A stretch of DNA of 64,000 nucleotides from Marinobacter vinifirmus (GTDB lineage: Bacteria; Pseudomonadota; Gammaproteobacteria; Pseudomonadales; Oleiphilaceae): the NCBI RefSeq assembly GCF_002258215.1, contig NZ_NEFY01000003.1:1-64000 (forward strand), written 5' to 3'. Below are positions 57,756 through 64,000 of this stretch, in pieces. Each line of letters opens with the position of its first letter. Within the stretch, counting starts at the first letter, position 1. The notes under the pieces were generated by a model, which ran no database searches, had not been told where the DNA came from, and was given only the letters and a program-made list of their open reading frames with translations. Position numbers and translations under genes: made by a program.

Positions 57756-57881
57756 TGTATCCCTCCGCGACAGTCTTACGGCAGAACATTAGCAGACTTA
57801 TCAAGGATACAGAAATTCAGGGGCTTCGGGCGGTGGAGCCCGTAAGGAATCAATCTTTGGAAATACAAAAAGGAGGGAAAA

Positions 57882-57958
<77 letters not shown>

Positions 57959-57971
57959 ATCAACGGCCGGT

Positions 57972-57977
57972 ATTATA
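57972..57977 (-). promoter_or_regulatory. -10 box of the tRNA-Pro gene
   Basis: TATAAT on the minus strand, 13 bases upstream of the tRNA 5' end. It sits in the loop of an inverted repeat (57962-57970 / 57985-57993). A matching -35 is not clear. Confidence 0.55.
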
Positions 57978-58045
57978 CGGATTGCCGGCCGTTTTACTAC
58001 CCCCATCCGTGGGGAAATTTATCCGTATAACTGCGGAGCCGCCCT

Positions 58046-60127
58046 TCAGCCTGCGGTTGGCAGCAGGGAGATGTCGGCTACCCGCAGGAACAGGTTGCGC
58101 AGGCGGTTAAGCAGGGCCAGGCGGTTGTTGCGCACGGCCTCGTCGTCTGCCATCACCATGACTTCGTCAAAGAAGGTGTCTACCGGCTCGCGCAGGCTGG
58201 CCAGGGAGGTCAGCGCGCTGGCGTAGTCGCCCTGTTCGAACAGCGGCAGTACTTTCTGCGCCTGCTCTTCTACCCTGGCGGCCAGGTTCTTTTCGGCGGC
58301 ATCCTGCAGCAGTGAGTTATCCACAGCCTCGCCGATGCTGTCGCCACCCTGCTTGGTGAGGATGTTGGACACCCGCTTGTTGGCGCCGGCCAGGGCCTGG
58401 GCTTCCGGCAGCTGGCGGAAGGCTTCCACCGCTTTTACCCGGCGGTCGAAGTCCAGCGGGCGTGTCGGGCGGCGGGCGTGTACGGCCAGGTACACTTCGG
58501 CGCCAATGCCCTGCTCGTCGTAATGGGCGCGGAAGCGATCAAGCATGTAGTCCACTACGGTGCTGGCGGTGTTGTTCTCGGTCAGCACGGTGAAGTTCTG
58601 CTCGGCCCATTCGCATACGGTCTGCAGGTCCAGCGGCAGCTGGCGCTCGATGATGATGCGCAGCACACCCAGGGAAGCCCGGCGCAGGGCGAACGGGTCG
58701 CGGGTGCCGGACGGCGGCTGGTTGATGCCGAACAGGCCCACCAGCGAGTCGATACGGTCAGCGATGGCCACGGCACAACCGGTCAGGGTGGTGGGCAGGT
58801 CGTCGCCGGCGAAGCGCGGCATGTACTGCTCGTTCAGGGCCTTGGCGACGTCTTCGTGCTCACCGTCATTGGCAGCGTAGTACTGGCCCATGATGCCCTG
58901 AAGGTCGGTGAACTCCAGCACCATTTCGGTCACCAGGTCGGTCTTGGCCAGCATGGCGGCGCGTTCGGCCAGGGCCGGGTCGCTGTTGATGGCCTCGGCG
59001 ATCTTCTTCGCCAGCGCCGCTACCCGCACGGATTTGTCGTAAATGCTGCCGAGCTTGTCCTGGAACACGATGGGCTTGAGGGCCTCGATGCGGTCTTCCA
59101 GCCTGGTCTTGCGGTCGGTCTCGTAAAAGAAGGCGGCATCCGAGAGGCGCGGGCGGATCACTTTCTCGTTACCGGAGATCACCTGTGAAGGATCTTTACT
59201 TTCCAGGTTGGCCACGGTGATGAACAGCGGCAGCATGTTGTCGCTGGCATCCACCACGTGGAAGTACTTCTGGTGCTCCTTCATGGAAGAGATCAGCGCT
59301 TCGGCCGGCACTTCCAGGAAGCGGTCTTCGAAGCGGCCCATCAGCGGCACCGGCCACTCGTTCAGTGCGGTGACTTCGTCCAGCAGGTCTTCGTCGATCA
59401 CGGCCTTGCCGTTGGCTTCTTTCTCGGCCAGGGCGTTGACACCGGCTCGGATCTGTTCACGGCGCTCGGCGAAGTCTGCCAGCACGTAGCCTTCCTGCTT
59501 CAGCACCACTTCGTAGTCGGCCGGGGTCGGCACAATCAGCTCTTTCGGGCAGTGGAACCGGTGGCCGCGGGTTTTGTTGCCTGGCTTCAGGTTCATCACC
59601 GGGGTTTCAATCACGGTGTTGCCGTAAAGCTGCACCAGCCAGTGTGCCGGGCGTACGAATTCGGTTTTACCGGCACCCCAGCGCATGCGCTTGGGAATGG
59701 GCAGTGCGGCCAGGGATTTCTCCACCAGCTCGGGCATCAGTTCGACGGTGGGCTTGCCCTTTTCGACGGTGCGGTACACCAGCCAGGCGCCCTTGTCGGT
59801 TTCCAGGGTGTCGAGCTGGTCCGGGGTAATGCCCAGAGAGGTGGCAAAACCGGTCAGGGCCCGGGTGGGGTTGCCGGAGTCGTCGAAGGCCGCTTTTACG
59901 GCCGGACCGCGCTTTTCGACCGCCTTATCGGGCTGGGCATCGGCCAGGTTACGGATGCGCACGGCCAGGCGGCGGGGGGCCGCGAAGCTTTCCACGGCAC
60001 CGAATTCTACGCCAGCGTCTTCCAGGCCTTTGACAATGCCCTGGGTGAAGGCGTCAGACAGTGGCTTGAGGGCTTTCGGAGGCAGTTCCTCGGTACCCAG
60101 TTCGACCAGAAAATCCTGTGTTGCCAT
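58046..60127 (-). CDS. glyS: Glycyl-tRNA synthetase beta chain
   Basis: 693 residues, typical. Starts with the family MATQDFLVELGTEELPPKAL and has the C-terminal anticodon-binding domain. It follows glyQ with a 2-base gap and is part of the alpha2beta2 bacterial GlyRS. Confidence 0.98.
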   Translation of the reverse strand: MATQDFLVELGTEELPPKALKPLSDAFTQGIVKGLEDAGVEFGAVESFAAPRRLAVRIRNLADAQPDKAVEKRGPAVKAAFDDSGNPTRALTGFATSLGITPDQLDTLETDKGAWLVYRTVEKGKPTVELMPELVEKSLAALPIPKRMRWGAGKTEFVRPAHWLVQLYGNTVIETPVMNLKPGNKTRGHRFHCPKELIVPTPADYEVVLKQEGYVLADFAERREQIRAGVNALAEKEANGKAVIDEDLLDEVTALNEWPVPLMGRFEDRFLEVPAEALISSMKEHQKYFHVVDASDNMLPLFITVANLESKDPSQVISGNEKVIRPRLSDAAFFYETDRKTRLEDRIEALKPIVFQDKLGSIYDKSVRVAALAKKIAEAINSDPALAERAAMLAKTDLVTEMVLEFTDLQGIMGQYYAANDGEHEDVAKALNEQYMPRFAGDDLPTTLTGCAVAIADRIDSLVGLFGINQPPSGTRDPFALRRASLGVLRIIIERQLPLDLQTVCEWAEQNFTVLTENNTASTVVDYMLDRFRAHYDEQGIGAEVYLAVHARRPTRPLDFDRRVKAVEAFRQLPEAQALAGANKRVSNILTKQGGDSIGEAVDNSLLQDAAEKNLAARVEEQAQKVLPLFEQGDYASALTSLASLREPVDTFFDEVMVMADDEAVRNNRLALLNRLRNLFLRVADISLLPTAG

Positions 60128-60129
60128 GA

Positions 60130-61152
60130 TTATGCGTTCCCCTGTTCCTGCGGTGCCTTGTTGGCTTTCTTGCCCTTCTTGCTTGCCTTGGCGTCGGCGG
60201 CTTCAGCGGCGGCCAGTACTTCCTTGCGGAGATGCTCCGGAGCCAGCGGGAAGCCCAGCTTGCGGCGGCTTTCGAAGTAGGCCTGGGCGACTGAACGTGC
60301 CAGGGTGCGTACGCGCAGGATGAAACGCTGGCGCTCGGTCACGGAAATGGCGTGGCGGGCGTCCAGCAGGTTGAAAGTGTGGGAGGCCTTGAGTACCTGC
60401 TCGTAGGCGGGCAGCGGCAGGCCGGCTTCGATCAGGCGGGCGCTTTCCCGCTCGTACACATCGAAGCTGTGGAACAGGAACTCGGTGTCGGCGTGTTCGA
60501 AGTTGTAGGTGGACATCTCCACCTCTTGCTGGTGGAAAACGTCGCCGTAGGTGACCACGCCATCCGGGCCGTTGGTCCAGACCAGGTCGTACACGCTGTC
60601 CACGCCCTGGATGTACATGGCAATGCGCTCAAGGCCGTAGGTCAGCTCGCCGGTGACCGGATAGCATTCCAGTCCGCCCACTTGCTGGAAGTAGGTGAAC
60701 TGGGTGACTTCCATGCCGTTCAGCCAGATTTCCCAGCCCAGGCCCCAGGCGCCCAGGGTCGGGGATTCCCAGTTGTCTTCCACAAAGCGGATGTCGTGCA
60801 CCAGCGGGTCCAGGCCCAGGGCACGCAGGGAATCCAGGTACAGCTCCTGGATGTTGTCCGGTGACGGCTTAAGCACTACCTGGAACTGGTAGTAATGCTG
60901 CAGGCGGTTCGGGTTTTCGCCGTAGCGGCCGTCGGTGGGGCGGCGGCTGGGCTGAACGTAGGCGGAGTTCCAGGTTTCCGGGCCGATGGAGCGCAGGAAA
61001 GTGGCCGGGTGGAAAGTACCGGCGCCCACTTCCATGTCGAGGGGCTGGAGAACCACGCAGCCGTGCTGCGCCCAGAAATTCTGCAATGCCAGGATCAGAC
61101 CCTGGAAGGTCTTGATATCCGGCGCGGAGTTGTTGGTTGCCTTGTCTGTCAC
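60130..61152 (-). CDS. glyQ: Glycyl-tRNA synthetase alpha chain
   Basis: 340 residues from the GTG at 61152, chosen because family members begin about 17 residues before [18 protein letters not shown]; a GTG at 61203 would add 17. Contains the class II signature [20 protein letters not shown]. Basic tail ([16 protein letters not shown]) is longer than usual. Confidence 0.96.
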   Translation of the reverse strand: MTDKATNNSAPDIKTFQGLILALQNFWAQHGCVVLQPLDMEVGAGTFHPATFLRSIGPETWNSAYVQPSRRPTDGRYGENPNRLQHYYQFQVVLKPSPDNIQELYLDSLRALGLDPLVHDIRFVEDNWESPTLGAWGLGWEIWLNGMEVTQFTYFQQVGGLECYPVTGELTYGLERIAMYIQGVDSVYDLVWTNGPDGVVTYGDVFHQQEVEMSTYNFEHADTEFLFHSFDVYERESARLIEAGLPLPAYEQVLKASHTFNLLDARHAISVTERQRFILRVRTLARSVAQAYFESRRKLGFPLAPEHLRKEVLAAAEAADAKASKKGKKANKAPQEQGNA

Positions 61153-61223
61153 GACGTTTGCCTGCTGGTCAGTCTGTGTGTGGCGCCCCGCTTTGCGGAG
61201 CACTCCGAAAAATGAAAACGCGC

Positions 61224-61229
61224 ATTATA
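61224..61229 (-). promoter_or_regulatory. -10 box of the glyQS promoter
   Basis: TATAAT on the minus strand, 21 bases upstream of the alternative glyQ start at 61203; the inverted repeat GCTGGC/GCCAGC lies just upstream and may end trkA transcription. Confidence 0.5.
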
Positions 61230-61287
61230 CGCTGGCTGGCGCTGCATTTCTAAGTGCCAGCCAGGGTGTTGTTTTGTCTGGGGTCAA

Positions 61288-62691
61288 TCAGAAGAAGGTG
61301 AGGCCCACCTGGAACAGTTTTTCGACATCCCGGATGCGGGATTTGTCCACCAGGAACAGGATCACGTGGTCGTCCGGCTGCACCCGCAGGTGGTCGTGGG
61401 CGATCAGCACTTCGTTATGGCGCACGATGGCCCCGATGGTGGTGCCCGGCGGCAGGTGGATTTCATCCAGCCGCTTGCCCACCACCTTGGAGGACCGGTG
61501 ATCGCCATGGGCAATCGCTTCGATGGCCTCGGCCGCGCCCCGGCGCAGTGAGTGAACATTTACTACGTCGCCACGGCGCACGTGGGTGAGCAGGCTGCCG
61601 ATGGTGGTCTGCTGGGGCGAGATCGCCACGTCGATGTCGCCGCCCTGGATCAGGTCTACGTAGTCCGGGTTGTTGATCAGGGTCAGTACCTTGCGGGAAC
61701 CCAGGCGCTTGGCCAGCAACGATGCCATGATATTGGCTTCGTCGTCGTTGGTAACGGCACAGAATACATCGGTGCTTTCGATGTTTTCTTCCAGCAGGAT
61801 GTCCTTGTTGGCGGCATTGCCTTCCAGCACCACGGTTTTCTGCAGGCGCTCGGACAGCATCACACAGCGCTCGTGGTCCCGCTCCAGGATCTTGACCTGG
61901 TAGCGGCTTTCCAGGGTGTTGGCCAGGCGGTAGCCGATGTTGCCGCCACCACAGATAAAGATGCGCTTGTAGGGTTTGGACAGCGGCTGCAGTTCGCTCA
62001 TCACCGAGCGGATGTGGTCGGCGGCGGCAATGAAGAACACCTCGTCGCCGTCTTCGATCACCGTGTCGCCCTGGGGCATGATGGCGCGGTCTTTGCGGAA
62101 GATGGCCGCTACCCGGGTGTCGATCTTGGGCATGTGGGTGCGCAGGTAAGACAGCTCCCGCCCGACCAGCGGGCCACCCTGGGTCGCCCGAATGGCTACC
62201 AGCCTTGCCTGGCCCTTTGAGAATTCCAGTACCTGCAGGGTGCCGGGATATTCGATCAGCCGGGTGATGTGCTGGGTCACCAGGTGTTCCGGGCTGATCA
62301 GTACGTCGATCGGGAATCCCCGCAAACGGTCCAGCTCTTTCTCCGTGTCCTTGTTGTAGAACAGTTCCTGCTTGCCCAGATAGGCCCCGGCACGCACCCG
62401 GCAGATGGTAGTGGGGGTTTTGTACAGCAGCTTGGTGACCTGGCAGGCCACCATGTTGGTTTCATCGCTGTTGGTTACCGCAATCACCATGTCGGCGTCT
62501 TCGGCGCCGGCATCTTTCAGGATGGTGGGGTACGAGGCCCGGCCGTGCATGGTGCGGATATCCAGCCGGTCCTGCAGTTCCCGCAGGCGCACGCTGTCGT
62601 TGTCCACCACGGTGATGTCGTTGGCTTCGTTGGCCAGGTTTTCAGCGAGGGTGCCGCCCACCTGGCCGGCGCCGAGAATCAGGATTTTCAT
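61288..62691 (-). CDS. trkA: Trk potassium uptake NAD-binding protein TrkA
   Basis: 467 residues, normal size. Two RCK-N/RCK-C pairs: [13 protein letters not shown] near 7 and [14 protein letters not shown] near 247 are the two NAD-binding motifs. Controls the TrkH/TrkG K+ channel. The start overlaps the rsmB stop as ATGA. Confidence 0.97.
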   Translation of the reverse strand: MKILILGAGQVGGTLAENLANEANDITVVDNDSVRLRELQDRLDIRTMHGRASYPTILKDAGAEDADMVIAVTNSDETNMVACQVTKLLYKTPTTICRVRAGAYLGKQELFYNKDTEKELDRLRGFPIDVLISPEHLVTQHITRLIEYPGTLQVLEFSKGQARLVAIRATQGGPLVGRELSYLRTHMPKIDTRVAAIFRKDRAIMPQGDTVIEDGDEVFFIAAADHIRSVMSELQPLSKPYKRIFICGGGNIGYRLANTLESRYQVKILERDHERCVMLSERLQKTVVLEGNAANKDILLEENIESTDVFCAVTNDDEANIMASLLAKRLGSRKVLTLINNPDYVDLIQGGDIDVAISPQQTTIGSLLTHVRRGDVVNVHSLRRGAAEAIEAIAHGDHRSSKVVGKRLDEIHLPPGTTIGAIVRHNEVLIAHDHLRVQPDDHVILFLVDKSRIRDVEKLFQVGLTFF

Positions 62692-63989
62692 GCGTCAGGT
62701 TTCTCCAGCACGGCATAGAAAAAGCCGTCGTGGCTGTCCGGGTCTGGTAGCAGCTGGCGCCCGGTGTCCATGTCGCGGCCCCAGTCGGCATTGATCTGAA
62801 CCAGCGTTGCCTGTTCCTGCTGCTTGAGGAATCGCTGGATTATACGGTGGTTCTCCTGGGGAAACACCGAGCAGGTGGCATACACCAGCCGACCACCCGG
62901 TTTCAGGATAGACCACATGGCGTCGAGCAGGCCAAGCTGGATGCTGGCCAGGGGCACAATGTCGGACTCCCGGCGCAGCAGTTTGATGTCCGGGTGCCGG
63001 CGGATCACGCCGGTGGCGCTGCAGGGTACGTCCAGCAGGATGCGGTCGAACGGGGTGCCGTCCCACCAGCTGTCGATATCGGCGGCATCGGCCTGGGTCA
63101 GGGTAGCGTGCAGGTCGAGCCGGTCGAGGTTTTCCTGGACCCGGGGCAGGCGCTCGGCGGATTCGTCGATGGCGACCACTTCATCCAGTTCGCCACAGGC
63201 TTCCAGGATGGCGCAGGTCTTGCCGCCGGGCGCGGCGCAGGCATCCAGTACCCGCTGGCCGGGTTGCAGGTCCAGCAGTGTGGTGCACAGCTGGGCGGCT
63301 TCGTCCTGAACGCTGGCACCACCATCTTCGAACCAGGGCAGGCGCTCGACCGGTACCGGGCGTTCCAGCTGAATGCCGTGGGGGGCGAAACGGGTTGGCC
63401 TGGCTTCAATACCGGCCTCGGCCAGCAAATCGAGGTATTCCTCACGGCGGAAACGCAGGGCATTGACCCGCAGGGTCATGGGGGCCTGGGTGTTGTTGGC
63501 GTCCAGAATGGCCTGCCAGTCTTCCGGCCAGTTGTGGCGCAGCTTTTCCACCATCCACACCGGGTGGCTGTAGCGGCTGCTGTCGTCGTTCGGCTCCGGC
63601 GCCCCTTCCCTTTCCGCCGCCCGCAATACGCCGTTGACCAGCCCGGTCAGGTGCGGCTTGTCCAGCGCCCGGCAGGCTTCTACGGTTTCGTTCAACACCG
63701 CGTAGGTGGCTTGTTCGCTGAATCTCAGCTGGAACAGGGCCACCAGCATCAGGTGGTGAATCACCCGGTCCGGTTTGCGCAGGGGCTTTTTCAGGCGCTG
63801 GTTCAGCTCGCCGTCAAGCCGGTGAAACCAGCGGCAGGTGCCATAGCAGATGGCTTGCAGCTGGGGCCGTTGTTCCGGCGGCAACTGGTTCAGGGCCGGC
63901 GGCAGGCATTGGGTTAATGACTGGCCGTTTTCTACCGCCAGCAACACGTTGGCGGCGACGGCACGAAACGGCAGGGGCTGGTAGGCCAT
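62688..63989 (-). CDS. rsmB: 16S rRNA cytosine-967 C5-methyltransferase RsmB
   Basis: 433 residues. N-terminal NusB-like RNA-binding domain and a C-terminal methyltransferase with CAAPGGKT near 251, [16 protein letters not shown] near 319 and the TCS motif (TCSVFPQEN near 371) carrying the nucleophile cysteine pair. The 11 bases upstream contain an in-frame TGA that would fit the end of fmt; that gene is outside the window. Confidence 0.96.
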   Translation of the reverse strand: MAYQPLPFRAVAANVLLAVENGQSLTQCLPPALNQLPPEQRPQLQAICYGTCRWFHRLDGELNQRLKKPLRKPDRVIHHLMLVALFQLRFSEQATYAVLNETVEACRALDKPHLTGLVNGVLRAAEREGAPEPNDDSSRYSHPVWMVEKLRHNWPEDWQAILDANNTQAPMTLRVNALRFRREEYLDLLAEAGIEARPTRFAPHGIQLERPVPVERLPWFEDGGASVQDEAAQLCTTLLDLQPGQRVLDACAAPGGKTCAILEACGELDEVVAIDESAERLPRVQENLDRLDLHATLTQADAADIDSWWDGTPFDRILLDVPCSATGVIRRHPDIKLLRRESDIVPLASIQLGLLDAMWSILKPGGRLVYATCSVFPQENHRIIQRFLKQQEQATLVQINADWGRDMDTGRQLLPDPDSHDGFFYAVLEKPDA

Positions 63990-64000
63990 GGTCAGTTCAG

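Noticed and set aside
57962-57993. Inverted repeat as terminator of glyS
   Set aside because: On the minus strand it has no T-run and contains the TATAAT of the tRNA promoter; a T-run exists only on the plus strand, where no gene precedes.
63990-64000. 3' end of fmt upstream of rsmB
   Set aside because: Only 11 bases are visible; the TGA fits but cannot be supported.

Overview
The window looks like the replication-origin region of a marine gammaproteobacterium, most likely Marinobacter or a close relative. Support comes from the order mnmE-yidC-yidD-rnpA-rpmH / probable oriC / dnaA-dnaN-recF-gyrB, from parS sites of the Pseudomonas type inside recF, and from glyQS, trkA and rsmB close by. 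The genus is an inference from gene order and protein resemblance; no search was run.

Layout. (1) 1-10.06 kb is an accessory island, visibly AT-richer than the rest in places. It holds an IS256-family element (1-1384), a two-gene soluble plus four-helix membrane module resembling lambda RexA/RexB (1524-3117), a small DUF7673-like gene, a 46-residue exported peptide, a compact chaperone-usher-like operon (4043-7191), remnants of a toxin-antitoxin cassette, a 39-residue membrane peptide, an MqsA-type zinc-finger protein, an excisionase-like protein and a tyrosine recombinase. The recombinase sits next to the 3' end of mnmE, a known island integration site. From 3.7 to 8.1 kb a perfect palindrome, TTTCACATGTGAAA, occurs seven times, each time at a gene boundary. 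Two overlapping partial duplications have their similarity running through it, and a second repeat of about 58 bp lies upstream of three transcription units. This palindrome-punctuated island is the most unusual part of the window. (2) 10.06-22.3 kb is the conserved origin block, with an ABC1/UbiB-family kinase-like gene inserted between dnaN and recF. (3) 22.3-41.5 kb holds a VC0807-like membrane protein, an Atm1-type ABC exporter, a 30-bp-armed inverted repeat, recC-recB-recD, a Fur-controlled pair of small unknown genes, a FAN1-like nuclease with an XPD/DinG-type helicase, and an uncharacterised membrane protein. (4) 41.8-47.7 kb holds a globin, an RbbA-type ABC export operon and a Blc-type lipocalin. 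(5) 47.8-57.8 kb is a type I restriction-modification island (hsdR-fic-hsdM-hsdS-dinD) followed by a DUF433/PIN-like toxin-antitoxin pair. (6) 57.9-64 kb holds tRNA-Pro(CGG), glyS, glyQ, trkA and rsmB.

How the genes work together: the core block supplies replication initiation, tRNA and ribosome maturation, membrane insertion and recombination. RecBCD, FAN1/helicase and the type I R-M locus form a concentrated DNA repair and defence neighbourhood. The left island adds a candidate phage-exclusion pair and a surface-structure operon on an integrative element.
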